Of a stretch of 64,000 bases of DNA, positions 9,983-20,874 are shown one piece after another. Under the pieces are notes generated by a model. It saw only the letters and a list, made by a program, of their open reading frames with translations, made no database searches and was not told the origin of the DNA. This DNA comes from Arachidicoccus sp. (GTDB lineage: Bacteria > Bacteroidota > Bacteroidia > Chitinophagales > Chitinophagaceae), in the NCBI GenBank assembly GCA_028283605.1, contig JAPWKH010000026.1, positions 62,001-126,000 on the forward strand. The letters are read 5' to 3'. Both the position numbers and the translations under genes were made by a program. Position 1 is the stretch's first letter. Each line of letters begins with the position of its first letter.

Positions 9983-10175
9983 AGTTCTTATCTTTAATGA
10001 ACTTTTTCAATTCTCAAGATGTTTACTGAAAGTCATAAATAATCAGATTAAAACATGATTGGATTAAGTGCATTAAAAATTTCTCAAACATTTCATTGCT
10101 ACAAAATGGGTAAGATTATAAAGATACATACTGAAAAAACACTATTCTCGGATATTGCTTCTTTATCAATTTACG

Positions 10176-11372
10176 TCATTTAAAATACCCTTTCGTTTGT
10201 AAAAGAGCCATTGCTTCAACGGTTGTTGCTCCACTAATTGCAGATCTTAAGTCACCCCAAACTTCTGAATCATCAGGAATTTTCCACCATTCATAACTGA
10301 ATTTTATATCAGGAGATTTTTGCGTTCCTTCTTCCCACAAATATTCTGCATTATTCTTTAAGAAAGCAACATACCGGTCTCTATGCTCCTGATTTAAATC
10401 AGGATGCTGTATCAATATAGTAAAGTAGCGAATAAATATTCCTTTGAAAAGATTAACATCATTACCCGCACCGTTACCGTTTTGCTCTCCGTAATCCTTC
10501 AATACACCATACGTTTTATTGATATTATGTGATATTGCATAATCCGTAACTCTGATTGCGTCATTAAAATAAGTTGTGTCTTTTGTAATATTATACAGTT
10601 CAATAGCAGCTCCCATATAGGTGCCAACATCATAAGAATAATCGCTATTGGTATTATCAATATTTTCAAAAACTCTGCCTGAGGAGAGAATGGTTTGATT
10701 ATACTTCATCCAGTTATAAATTCTTTCAGCCCATTCAAGATTATTAAGCCCACCATTCATTTCATCCGGATACATTTGATATCTTCTTGCCGCAATTATA
10801 GCTGCGGGACCATTAGCGGGAATGCCTTTAGCATCGCCAAGACTATCGGATTCTTTGCGCCACTTGATTCCTCCTCCATCATAATCCGACCAACCTTGTG
10901 TAATCCACGTCCACAAAGCTTTTGATGATGCTGCGTATCGTTGATCGCCTGTTGCTTCCAAAGCTCGCATGTGTGCGAGACAATGCCAACCCATATCATC
11001 GTAATAATCGTTTTCCCAATCATCACTATACCAGTTCTTTTTGCGAACTCCTTCGTACCAATCGTATATCGCCTGCTTAAAAGTATCAGATTTAGTCCTT
11101 AAATAGGCATCTACCAATACATCCAGACCATGTGCTTCTGGCCAATAATCATTCCATTGTATTACTCCATCATAAGTATTGTTGAATACATGATAAGTTG
11201 TATTCCAGTATCTGGCAACAAATGAATTAGTACTACTATCAACAGCAGTCGTCCAATCTGCCGTGTAAAAATCAGGAGCGGAACTTTCATCGCTGGTATA
11301 ACTGTAATTATATTTTTCGCACGACATCAATATTGACAAAATGAGCGTATATAAAATAGCTGTTTTTTTCAT
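10176..11372 (-). CDS. Glycoside hydrolase family 76 (alpha-1,6-mannanase-like) lipoprotein
   Basis: GH76 signature 'DWENDYYDDMGWHCLAHMRALEATGDQRY' with DD pair; PUL context. Confidence 0.82.
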   Translation of the reverse strand: MKKTAILYTLILSILMSCEKYNYSYTSDESSAPDFYTADWTTAVDSSTNSFVARYWNTTYHVFNNTYDGVIQWNDYWPEAHGLDVLVDAYLRTKSDTFKQAIYDWYEGVRKKNWYSDDWENDYYDDMGWHCLAHMRALEATGDQRYAASSKALWTWITQGWSDYDGGGIKWRKESDSLGDAKGIPANGPAAIIAARRYQMYPDEMNGGLNNLEWAERIYNWMKYNQTILSSGRVFENIDNTNSDYSYDVGTYMGAAIELYNITKDTTYFNDAIRVTDYAISHNINKTYGVLKDYGEQNGNGAGNDVNLFKGIFIRYFTILIQHPDLNQEHRDRYVAFLKNNAEYLWEEGTQKSPDIKFSYEWWKIPDDSEVWGDLRSAISGATTVEAMALLQTKGYFK

Positions 11373-11505
11373 CGTTCAATTTTTATTGTCTGCTAAAATT
11401 GGCAGACGATTTTCAATAACCAATACTTATTATACAACTTTTATAAATCAGATGGTTTTCCTTTTATAAGAAGTATATTTCATATGATTTATTTACACAA
11501 CTTGC

Positions 11506-12639
11506 CTAATTAGCCTTTACAGTATGTGTGTATGTAGTGCCACCTTTTAATGAGATCGTAATAGTGGTACTCACTCCATTCAATGCATGATCGAATTTCC
11601 ATTTATTGTCCCATTGAGAAACACTTGATAATAATTTTACATAATAATAGGAATCTGGTGAACTAGATGTAGGCGGACTATCGGTATCATTAGCTGCACC
11701 TAATTGTTCTGTTCCGTCAGATGTCTCCATTTGAAATTTATATCGCTCTTCTAAACCGTAACTTACAGTTGGTAGATTAATTACGGTTTTACCAGACCAA
11801 ACGCCCAAGCCTTGATAAGTCATGTCTAAAATAACCGCGTTACTATTGCAGAAGAATAATCCCATAGAATTAATTTTTGTGATAGTAACCCCTGTATTGT
11901 TGAAGTCTAAAGTAATCCTGTAAATTCCGGCATCTGTTACATTAGTAGTCTCGCCATTATCTGCTTCTGCTAATTTTCCGGAAGCATTGATATAATATGA
12001 AACCGGAGTTCCTGAAGTTCTGTCCACGAAATTGTATCCGGACCCGGCATTCAGTTTAGTGTATATTTCAAACTTTCCACTAGCTGTTGTCTGCATTAAG
12101 ATAGCTTTGGAAATATCATCACCGTTTTCAGATGCTGCGCCCGTCAGATACACATTGCTTGGAATTACTGCAAAACCTTCCAAACGGGTAACAATCAGTT
12201 TGTTTTTTTGCGAACAAACCGCAGAATTAAGCCCGCGCCACGAAACTACAGACCAATAAATAGTACCAGTATCTCCTGCCGCGATTCCTGCCGCAGCGCA
12301 AGCGCTATTAATATCCGAATGCGAAATATTGGCATACAGATCTTTTCCTACATCATCGGATGCTACCCTATAAATAGGCGTTGTAGTATCGGATTCTTTA
12401 TAGAAAACGACTTCATAAGATACTACTTGATCATCTTGTGCATGTGCAGAAGACCATTGGAACAATGTTACAGCACCCGCCGTTGAGCTTAAAGTAAGTT
12501 GCACATTGTTCAAAGGAGCATATAGTTGGTCTACCGCGCTCACTTTGGCATCTTTATACACCATATCACTTTTCTGGCATCCTGTAATTAATACAAGGAG
12601 AAAAAATATAATAAGAATTAATTGATTATTTTTTTTCAT
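11506..12639 (-). CDS. SusE/SusF-like outer membrane lipoprotein
   Basis: Lipobox LITGC; SusE-type N-terminal and SusF-like C-terminal domains; downstream of SusD. Confidence 0.75.
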   Translation of the reverse strand: MKKNNQLILIIFFLLVLITGCQKSDMVYKDAKVSAVDQLYAPLNNVQLTLSSTAGAVTLFQWSSAHAQDDQVVSYEVVFYKESDTTTPIYRVASDDVGKDLYANISHSDINSACAAAGIAAGDTGTIYWSVVSWRGLNSAVCSQKNKLIVTRLEGFAVIPSNVYLTGAASENGDDISKAILMQTTASGKFEIYTKLNAGSGYNFVDRTSGTPVSYYINASGKLAEADNGETTNVTDAGIYRITLDFNNTGVTITKINSMGLFFCNSNAVILDMTYQGLGVWSGKTVINLPTVSYGLEERYKFQMETSDGTEQLGAANDTDSPPTSSSPDSYYYVKLLSSVSQWDNKWKFDHALNGVSTTITISLKGGTTYTHTVKAN

Positions 12640-12685
12640 ATTATTTTATTAGATATTATTATTAAATTTTGTGCAGTGCGAGAAA

Positions 12686-14344
12686 TTAATATCCCGGGTT
12701 ATTAGGTTTTAAATTCTTGTTGAGATCCATTTGATCTAATGGAACAGACCACAAATAGTCCCGGGTATCGCTAAATTGATATTGAGCAGCTCGAACATAT
12801 CCGTCATCAGTACTGGATGAAGTTCCTGCAAATTTAAAGCCGTGCATATATGTGTTCAACACGTCTTGACCGATTTTCCATCTTTTAATATCATACCATC
12901 GCAGACCCTCGAAAGCCAATTCCACGCGGCGTTCATTTCTTATAATATCTCTTAATTCAGTCTGAGATTTTGTTGACGGATAATCTAGTGCAGCTTGCGC
13001 GGTAAATCCTGCTCTTTCCCGTATAGGCTTTATCGTCGCATCCCAATCCTGTTCGGATATATTTCCTAATTCGTTACACGCTTCTGCGTACATAAGTAAT
13101 ATGTCCGCATAACGAAACATAATTATATTCAATCCTGATGCCATATTAGAGGTCATAGTCCAGTCATAATATTTATGTACATAATAACCTGTTTTTGTTG
13201 CTACCGCTACTGTACCTGCATAGGAATCCTTTGTGCCTGTATTGGGTTTGGTTCTGATAATATCTGTTGTACCATCTTGATTTAACCATCCATAGTTATC
13301 ATACACGATAGAGGCTGTAAGACGCGGGTCTCTGTTTACATACGGATTATTTTCATCATAAGACGGATCAGCACCCGTCCCCTTAACAGGCAATCCGTTC
13401 ATCGTCATGTAACAATCTACTAATTCTTGGGTTGGATTGTCAGCCGATATTTGCGCATATTTTGAAATTGGCGCCATTGAACTCATGTTTGTCCACGTCT
13501 TTAAATTCGGCACATAGGTCATGTCTAGTATAACTTCGCTGTTGTATTCGTTTTCTGGGGTAAAAAGCATGAAGTAACTTAAATTCGAATTCGCAGAATA
13601 TGTAAATAAACTGTAGTGGCCATATTGAGATTGATTGTTTATTAAATGTCCAGTTAGCTCTTTTACTTTCTGATAATTGTTTTCGTACAAATAGGCCCTT
13701 GCCTGAAACGCAACGGCAGCGCCTAAAGTAATGCGACCCCTTTCTGATGTCGCTAAATTGTCTGAAGTCGGAAGGTATCCATCGTTAATTATAGTATCCA
13801 ATTCTGAATGAATAAAATTAAGAACAGAATCCTTGGATGTTCTTGATATTGTATAAGAATCACCTAAACTTATTTGGCTGGTAAAAAAAGGAACATCACC
13901 ATAATAATTAACTAAGCGGAAATAGATAAAGGCTCTGATAAAACGAATTTCATCAATCATTCTGTTTTTGATATCCGCAGACATGCCAGGTACTCTATTG
14001 ACATTCTCTAAAAATACCAGGCAGGTTTTTATTCCGCCATAATCACCTGACCATTCATTTTTAAATAGATTCAATGCCGAAGTGGCTTCTCCTTTTCTGA
14101 TGGTTAGTTCATCACTTGTACCATAAGTATGTACCAAGTTATCGCTTAAAAACTCATCCTGCCACATTAAACCGGCAGAGTACATTTGATTATATGCCAT
14201 GTTCAAAACTAACTGTGCATTACTTTCTGTTGTCCAATAATTGGCATCAGTATATTTATTCAAAGGGCTTACTGTTAATTTCTGGCAAGCAAGAATCTGG
14301 AATAATACAGGTATGATAATTAAATATATAAATGGCTTTTTCAT
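12686..14344 (-). CDS. SusD/RagB family nutrient-binding lipoprotein
   Basis: 'IRNERRVELAFEGLRWYDIKRWKIG' SusD motif, 'NPGY' C-terminus. Confidence 0.93.
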   Translation of the reverse strand: MKKPFIYLIIIPVLFQILACQKLTVSPLNKYTDANYWTTESNAQLVLNMAYNQMYSAGLMWQDEFLSDNLVHTYGTSDELTIRKGEATSALNLFKNEWSGDYGGIKTCLVFLENVNRVPGMSADIKNRMIDEIRFIRAFIYFRLVNYYGDVPFFTSQISLGDSYTISRTSKDSVLNFIHSELDTIINDGYLPTSDNLATSERGRITLGAAVAFQARAYLYENNYQKVKELTGHLINNQSQYGHYSLFTYSANSNLSYFMLFTPENEYNSEVILDMTYVPNLKTWTNMSSMAPISKYAQISADNPTQELVDCYMTMNGLPVKGTGADPSYDENNPYVNRDPRLTASIVYDNYGWLNQDGTTDIIRTKPNTGTKDSYAGTVAVATKTGYYVHKYYDWTMTSNMASGLNIIMFRYADILLMYAEACNELGNISEQDWDATIKPIRERAGFTAQAALDYPSTKSQTELRDIIRNERRVELAFEGLRWYDIKRWKIGQDVLNTYMHGFKFAGTSSSTDDGYVRAAQYQFSDTRDYLWSVPLDQMDLNKNLKPNNPGY

Positions 14345-14448
14345 CTGTTTATTTTTAGTATTTTTTAGTTATCAGATGGAATTTTGCCAAAATGAATATC
14401 GACCTTGGGATGTTCGAAATTCTTATGGCTCAATTCATGTTTTTATTT

Positions 14449-17400
14449 TTATAAATCAATATTTATTCCGCCGCCATAAAACTTAAGTGTCGGATAGTTT
14501 CTACCACTATTCGGGCTGGTTTCGCTTGCGGTTCCTCCAAATTCAGTCGATTCTGGATCTATAAAGGAATTTGGCGAAAACGTGAAAGGATTCTGGATAT
14601 TTACATATGCCCGCACACCTTTTAGTCCCCACTTTGTTAATAGTTTGGACGGAAGACTATAGCCAATTTGAATGTTTTTGACTCTTATGTATTTAGCATT
14701 AAATATGTATATATCCGAAGCGCCGCGTCCCCAGTTATTTGAATAAGAAGAGGCGCTGCTTGTAGTTAATCTCGGAAATTTTGCATCGGTATTCGTAGGA
14801 GTCCATGTATCTAACTCATGTTGAAAAATAACCGGATACCATCCTCCATTGCTAAACGGCGTTACAATATCACCACGTAAAGACTGCAATCTTTTCGCTA
14901 CGCCCTGTATAAGGATTGCTAAATCAAACCCTTTGTAACTTAAATTATAAGTAAATCCAAAATTGTAATGCGGGAATCCATCTCCCAGATAAGTACGGTC
15001 ATTATCGTCAATTACCCAGTCTTTGTTGAGGTCTTTATATTTAACATCGCCCGGTTGAGGAGATAATCCCGTAGGAACGGCTGAAGAAGCAACCTCTGCA
15101 TAAGATTGGAAAAGACCATCGGTTTTCAATCCATAGTATCCACCTAAAGGAAGCCCGTTTTGCCTTATGAAGCCCACCCCATCTGTAGTTGTTATTGAAG
15201 GATTTCCTAAGTTAAGCGCTTTATTCTGAGTGTTTCCGATATTAAACGATATGCCATGTACAACAGCACCGGTTTTAAAGTTATAATGCAGTGTTATTTC
15301 CCATCCACGATTTTCCATAGAACCAATATTTACGTCGCCTAAAGTAGTACCATATACACTTGGAGTTACAGGTGCCAAGAGTATACCACTTGTTTTGTTG
15401 AGAAAATAGTCAAGATTAACTGTAAAAGCATTATTGAGAAAACTTAGATCGGCTCCAATATTCCTTGAAATAACCTTTTCCCACTTTAAATTGGGATCTC
15501 CATCTTTAAATCCTGTTCCTGAAGCTATGGTATTATTAAATCCGGCTTCGTTACTATAGACCGTATACGTTGTAAAATATTGATAATCTCCTATTTCTTG
15601 ATTCCCCAATACTCCCCATGATCCACGCAGCTTGATATCTCCCACTTTCTCTTTATATGATTTCATAAATGGTTCTTCGGATAATGTCCAGCCTAAAGAA
15701 ACTGATGGGAAAGTTGCCCATTGGTCCGTCTTAGAAAATCGGGTGGAAGCATCTCTGCGGATCGTAAATTCAGCAGAATACTTATTATCATAATTATAGT
15801 CGACACGGCCAAACATAGATTGAATTACACGTTTGACAGTGTTATCAATTTCCGTCTGGCTTTGGTCGAATACAGTAGTACCTGATATGGGAATGCCAAG
15901 AGTCGAATCAGTATATTTCTGTATTACTTTCATACCTTTTGTATTGTAAACTTCCTGAGATATACCTGCCATTGCAGAAATTGAATGTTTTCCAAAGCTT
16001 TTATTGTAGTCTAACAAAAACTGAGAATTGATAAGTGTATTTTTATTAGAATAATTTTCTGTGTTCCGGTCTGTGTTTTCCAATGTTCCTACTGCATCTT
16101 CTGCGCTGCTATATAAAGTGTATTCCATATCTCTTACGAAGTTCCAGCCGGAGTTCAAGTCATAGCCGAATACGGCTCTTGCTTTCAAATCATTGGTAAT
16201 TTTATAATCCAAAGATGTACCAATACTTACCCAATCATTCGAAGGTTTATTATAACCTGACAATTCAAGCGCTGCAGCAGCATTTGTGCCTACCGAACTG
16301 ATTAAGTATCTTCCATCGGATGTGCGAGGCTGATTGTAGTAATAATTTGGCGTACGGCTTGCATCTGCTATTTTAAATCCTGCATTAGCCTGATCCCCTT
16401 TAGAATCACTATGAACATATCCTAAGATTACGTTTAATTTCAGGCGTTTATATTCTGTAGTATAATTTGTGCGTAGATTATATCTTTTAGTACCATATCC
16501 GGGTCCTATAAAATTGCTTTGTTGGCTAAAATAACCGGCAGAGACATTATATGTGCTATTGGCAGAGCCTCCGGATACGCTACCATCATATTGTTGTTGC
16601 AAAGCATTTTTAAAGATATAATCCATTATCCAGGGAGCATCTTTATGATCTTTCAGGTCTTGTATTTGCTGAGGTGTATAAGCCGGATTATCACCACCAT
16701 TTACTAATGCAATATTTAATTCAGTAGCATTTTGCCAACCTTTTAAAGGTCTGTACAAAATATCCGGAGTCTGAGCACCTGACGCTGCTCCCAAACGAAA
16801 TTTCGGTTCTGAATTTTTAGCTCCTTGCCTCGTTGTAATCATTATTACCCCACTAGCTGCCCGGGAACCATAGATAGCGGCGGTTCCGGCATCTTTTAAA
16901 ATAGATATTTTATCAACGTCGTTTGGATTTAATCTATTCATATTATCAACATCCGAGATCATCCCGTCAATAACAACTAAAGGCGCTGAGCTGGTAAGTG
17001 TATTTATACCTCGGATATTAATATTCATACTATTGTTATTAGGATCCATACTCTTCTGCTGGATAAGAAGACCGGGTGCAGCTCCCTGTAAGGCTTGTGT
17101 AAGATTTCCGACAGGACGATTTTCAATATTTTTCGAAGTGACTTGATCAACTGCTCCGATAAGTTGTTTCTTGGTAGTCGTTCCATAACCGATGATAACC
17201 ACATCACCTAAATCCACACTTTTGGGATGTAATGATATATTTACAATTTCTTCTTCTCCTATAGTTACCTCTTTTGATTCATAACCGACAAACTGAAATT
17301 GCAAAATATCGCCTTTATTGGCTTCAATTTGATATTTGCCTTCTGCTGTAGAGATCGTTCCTTTTTTCGTTCCTTTAATTATTATGGATACGCCACCTAA

Positions 17401-17841
17401 AGCTTTTCCGGATGAATCGATAACTGTACCGTGAATAGTTTTTTGTTGCAGGTACAGGTTTCCTGATAATGTTTCTTGTTGTTGAGCTGCTTTTTGCTCC
17501 ATTTTAGGAACAATCAATACGGTCTTATCCTCTATTTTATAAGTCAGCGGTTGATCTTTAAGACATATATCAAGTACCTGACCTATATCGGCATTTTTTA
17601 TATTTACTGTTATGGGCATTGTCTTATCTAATGTGCCTGCAGTATAAAAAAATACATACCCACTTTGTTTTCTAATGTCCTTGAACACTTGTTTCAAAGG
17701 CGTATTCTTAAAAGAACAATTGATATTTTGCGAGAGAACATTTCCGCTTACTTGTAGCTCAAAAAGGAAGAGCAAGAAAAAGACGAATTTCATAGATAGG
17801 ACGATTTGCCTTCGCCGAGAAGGCGATAAGTTTTTTTGCAT
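14449..17841 (-). CDS. SusC/RagA TonB-linked outer membrane protein with STN domain
   Basis: STN, carboxypeptidase-like and plug domains ('GYGTTTKKQLIGAVDQV', 'ILKDAGTAAIYGSRAASGVIMITT'). Confidence 0.95.
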   Translation of the reverse strand: MQKNLSPSRRRQIVLSMKFVFFLLFLFELQVSGNVLSQNINCSFKNTPLKQVFKDIRKQSGYVFFYTAGTLDKTMPITVNIKNADIGQVLDICLKDQPLTYKIEDKTVLIVPKMEQKAAQQQETLSGNLYLQQKTIHGTVIDSSGKALGGVSIIIKGTKKGTISTAEGKYQIEANKGDILQFQFVGYESKEVTIGEEEIVNISLHPKSVDLGDVVIIGYGTTTKKQLIGAVDQVTSKNIENRPVGNLTQALQGAAPGLLIQQKSMDPNNNSMNINIRGINTLTSSAPLVVIDGMISDVDNMNRLNPNDVDKISILKDAGTAAIYGSRAASGVIMITTRQGAKNSEPKFRLGAASGAQTPDILYRPLKGWQNATELNIALVNGGDNPAYTPQQIQDLKDHKDAPWIMDYIFKNALQQQYDGSVSGGSANSTYNVSAGYFSQQSNFIGPGYGTKRYNLRTNYTTEYKRLKLNVILGYVHSDSKGDQANAGFKIADASRTPNYYYNQPRTSDGRYLISSVGTNAAAALELSGYNKPSNDWVSIGTSLDYKITNDLKARAVFGYDLNSGWNFVRDMEYTLYSSAEDAVGTLENTDRNTENYSNKNTLINSQFLLDYNKSFGKHSISAMAGISQEVYNTKGMKVIQKYTDSTLGIPISGTTVFDQSQTEIDNTVKRVIQSMFGRVDYNYDNKYSAEFTIRRDASTRFSKTDQWATFPSVSLGWTLSEEPFMKSYKEKVGDIKLRGSWGVLGNQEIGDYQYFTTYTVYSNEAGFNNTIASGTGFKDGDPNLKWEKVISRNIGADLSFLNNAFTVNLDYFLNKTSGILLAPVTPSVYGTTLGDVNIGSMENRGWEITLHYNFKTGAVVHGISFNIGNTQNKALNLGNPSITTTDGVGFIRQNGLPLGGYYGLKTDGLFQSYAEVASSAVPTGLSPQPGDVKYKDLNKDWVIDDNDRTYLGDGFPHYNFGFTYNLSYKGFDLAILIQGVAKRLQSLRGDIVTPFSNGGWYPVIFQHELDTWTPTNTDAKFPRLTTSSASSYSNNWGRGASDIYIFNAKYIRVKNIQIGYSLPSKLLTKWGLKGVRAYVNIQNPFTFSPNSFIDPESTEFGGTASETSPNSGRNYPTLKFYGGGINIDL

Positions 17842-17951
17842 ACTTTTGCAATGTTTGGATTCAATAATAAAATATACGTTTCTCTTAAAAGAGAAATACT
17901 TTAATTCAAACTATTCCGGGTCCCGATCTTCAGTTGCGACCCGGTTTTATT

Positions 17952-19091
17952 TTAAGAACGAATGGTTAAAACACCTTCATCCAAAGTGTAATGAATACCC
18001 GTAGCTGCGATTAATTCCAATACTTGCGACAGCTTCAAACTTCTTTGTATTTCTCCTTCGAATTTTTGATTCGGTATCATAGCCTGTTCATATTCAACAC
18101 GCACATTGTACCAGCGTGACAATTGCCGCATAACGGTTTTTATATCAGTTCCGTCAAATTGAAAAAAACCTGAAACCCATGCAACAGCTATATCCGGATC
18201 TATGTTTTTAATGCTGCCATTTTCATATTGCTGTCCTGGCTTCAACACATGTCCTCGTATTTGTACGCTGCCTTCCAAAAGTGTTGTTTTTACGGAAGGT
18301 TCATCATTATACGCATTCACATTAAAATGCGTTCCCAAATCTTGTATTTCATTACCTCTCGCCTCAACAATAAACGGACGGTAGCTATCATGCGCCACTT
18401 CAAAATAAGCTTCTCCCGTAATTTCAACTTTACGTTTATTTCCTACAAATATTGTTGGAAAACGGATAGAAGAACCCGCATTTAGCCAAACCGTTGTGCC
18501 ATCGTTCAATATTAATTTTTGTTCTTGGCCATAAGCTGTCGCTAATGTTGCATAAGTTTTTTCTCCGCCATCTAATATGTTTAGATCTTTCCCTAATTTT
18601 CTAATTCCTGTAGTGAGCAAACCGTTATGCGCAGTATCAAGTATATAACGTTTTCCGTTTGATAATGTAAGTACGGCGCCGAAATGTCCGGGCATGGCAT
18701 CTTTGATTATTCTGTTACCAACCGCATTAAGCGCAGAATTGTTTTTTTTATTCAAAAGAAATAAACAACACGAGATGACCAGCAGCAAAATCAAAGCTGC
18801 AACAGAAGCATATTTAAATAAATACTGTTTGTACTTGACATTTGTAAATGAAAAATATCTTGCAGACTTTTGAGTATTTTCCGGTAAAATATTCTTTAAT
18901 ATTCTTTGAGCAATATCATTTGGTAATTCAACATGGAAATTTTCGGGTAAATTATATTCTTCTGCAAATCGACGAAGCAATTTAATGGAACCGACCATCG
19001 TTACAAATCGGTAAAATTCTTCCCGATCAGTATCGGAAATAGTTTTATCTATATATTTTTTAAACAGTATTTTAAATGCCCTTTCGTCCAT
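17952..19091 (-). CDS. FecR family anti-sigma factor
   Basis: 'DGTTVWLNAGSSIRFPTIFVGNKRKVEITGEAYFEVAHDSYRPF' FecR motif and DUF4974-like C-terminus. Confidence 0.93.
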   Translation of the reverse strand: MDERAFKILFKKYIDKTISDTDREEFYRFVTMVGSIKLLRRFAEEYNLPENFHVELPNDIAQRILKNILPENTQKSARYFSFTNVKYKQYLFKYASVAALILLLVISCCLFLLNKKNNSALNAVGNRIIKDAMPGHFGAVLTLSNGKRYILDTAHNGLLTTGIRKLGKDLNILDGGEKTYATLATAYGQEQKLILNDGTTVWLNAGSSIRFPTIFVGNKRKVEITGEAYFEVAHDSYRPFIVEARGNEIQDLGTHFNVNAYNDEPSVKTTLLEGSVQIRGHVLKPGQQYENGSIKNIDPDIAVAWVSGFFQFDGTDIKTVMRQLSRWYNVRVEYEQAMIPNQKFEGEIQRSLKLSQVLELIAATGIHYTLDEGVLTIRS

Positions 19092-19159
19092 ACTAATATT
19101 TGTTCGTCAGAATATATAGACTTCAATATGAGCGGACATTATTAGTTTTTTCAAAAAAA

Positions 19160-19753
19160 CTATAAAACAGAAATAAATATGCAGAGTAAAAGTGTTTCGT
19201 ATTGATGTTTGTGTAAAAAAGACCTAACTGTACGCAGCGCTATGGTTAAATGAACGCTGACTGTTGCTGGAGATAATCCTAAAGTACGGGAAATTGTATG
19301 CCTGTCTTCTCCCTGCAATCGGGAAAGCTCAAATATTCTTCTTTGCTGTGGGGTTAATCTATTTAATGCATCACAGAGCAAAATCTGTAGTTCTTTCTGT
19401 TGAATATTATGTTCAGTATCAGTTCCGCATATTTGCTTTAATGATTGTAAAAATGCTCTTTTATTTATGTTTTCTGTAGCTATTTGTTTTAATACCGTTA
19501 AAGAGCGGTGTCGTGCAACAGTGGTAATCCATGCATCGAAATTTTCAATTTCCGTCAATTTTTTTCTAAATTTCCAAATTCTCGTAAATACATCTTGTAC
19601 TATTTCTTCAGAATAAGCCTTATTTTGTGTCAACAACATAGCAATAGAATAAATGCGGTCTTTATAAGTATTAAAAAGTACTTCAAAAGCTCGTTCATTA
19701 TCATTGGCAATATTTGTTAACAAACATCCGTTTTTTAAAAAATATGCTGCCAT
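19160..19753 (-). CDS. ECF RNA polymerase sigma factor (FecI-like)
   Basis: 'YSEEIVQDVFTRIWKFR' region 2 and 'LTPQQRRIFELSRLQG...' region 4. Confidence 0.92.
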   Translation of the reverse strand: MAAYFLKNGCLLTNIANDNERAFEVLFNTYKDRIYSIAMLLTQNKAYSEEIVQDVFTRIWKFRKKLTEIENFDAWITTVARHRSLTVLKQIATENINKRAFLQSLKQICGTDTEHNIQQKELQILLCDALNRLTPQQRRIFELSRLQGEDRHTISRTLGLSPATVSVHLTIALRTVRSFLHKHQYETLLLCIFISVL

Positions 19754-20240
19754 ATCCCATAAATATTTTTATCATTGATAATTCTACAAAGGTTAAGTAA
19801 ATTTAAATAGTTAACAAATAATTTGAAAGGCATTCTTTTTTTTCAATTGTAACAGATGTGAGACTAATTAAAGTTGTAAGCGTAATGCTTGTCTTAACTG
19901 ATGTATACTAATTATTTTGTTGGACGTAATCCTTTACAGATATTTTTAATATCTGTTTTTCCATTAATAACAACTATTCTCGCTTCTTATTCACGGGATC
20001 AATTTGCTCTGGTGAACGTAGATCAATTTAAAATGGGGGGCTTCCCGAATAACTTATAATATCAGGGTTCAACATCTTTGGAATTTCCACTGATATATAG
20101 CGGAAAGGAGCAGCACAGTACATGATGGATAAAACGAACATTAGTTTACATTTGTTTAATCTTATAAGTTTTAGATAACTAACTTTTCTGCTAAAACTCA
20201 ATAGTATCGATTCAAAAATATTGAAAAGAAATTTGAAAAT

Positions 20241-20807
20241 ATGTCTAATACTTTGAATACATATTCAGATGAGGAATTATATCGTTTGATGCAGTCCGGA
20301 AACGAGAATGCTTTTGTAGAGATATACAAGAGGTATTGGGACAAATTATATTATATAGCAGTTAAAAAAATAAACCAGTTTCAGGACGGAGAAAATCTGG
20401 TTCAAGAAGTTTTTATGGACCTGTGGAACAGAAGAAAATCATGCAACATACAAATACTCAGTGCCTATTTATGTGCAGCAATAAAATATCGCATCATCAA
20501 TTATATGGCCAAGCAAGACAGGAATATTGCATATCAATCCTACCTTTTAGTCAATGAACATGAAACAGATAAAGCAACAGAAGAATGGCTGAACTTTGAC
20601 GAACTCCAAAATTGGCTTCAGCAAACGGTTGCTGCTCTTCCGGAGAAGTGCCGGCTTGTATATCAATTAAGGGAGGAAGGATATACACGAAAAGAAATTG
20701 CATATAAAATGCACATCTCCGAAAAAACGGTTGAGAACCATATTACCCGCGCCCTTAAAATTATTAAAGCAGGCCTCTCACATTTTGTCTGTTTGATTTT
20801 TTTTTAA
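20241..20807 (+). CDS. ECF RNA polymerase sigma factor (FecI-like)
   Basis: 'GENLVQEVFMDLWNRR', 'LPEKCRLVYQLREEGYTRKEIAYKMHISEKTVENHITRAL'. Confidence 0.93.
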   Translation: MSNTLNTYSDEELYRLMQSGNENAFVEIYKRYWDKLYYIAVKKINQFQDGENLVQEVFMDLWNRRKSCNIQILSAYLCAAIKYRIINYMAKQDRNIAYQSYLLVNEHETDKATEEWLNFDELQNWLQQTVAALPEKCRLVYQLREEGYTRKEIAYKMHISEKTVENHITRALKIIKAGLSHFVCLIFF

Positions 20808-20821
20808 AAAAAATCAAACAT
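20791..20821. repeat. 31-nt AT-rich palindrome
   Basis: tgtttgattttttttt-aaaaaaaatcaaaca; overlaps the 3' end of the ECF sigma gene. Confidence 0.8.
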
Positions 20822-20874
20822 TAGTTAGGGGGAATTTGCTTTTCAATTGACATATTAGGAAAGCGAAATTCTCA

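Noticed and set aside
19980-20110. Possible IS21-type terminal repeat remnant between the two PULs ('gatcaatttaaaatggggggcttcccgaataac...ttggaatttccactgata')
   Set aside because: Only vague resemblance from memory; no transposase fragment or matching second end found.
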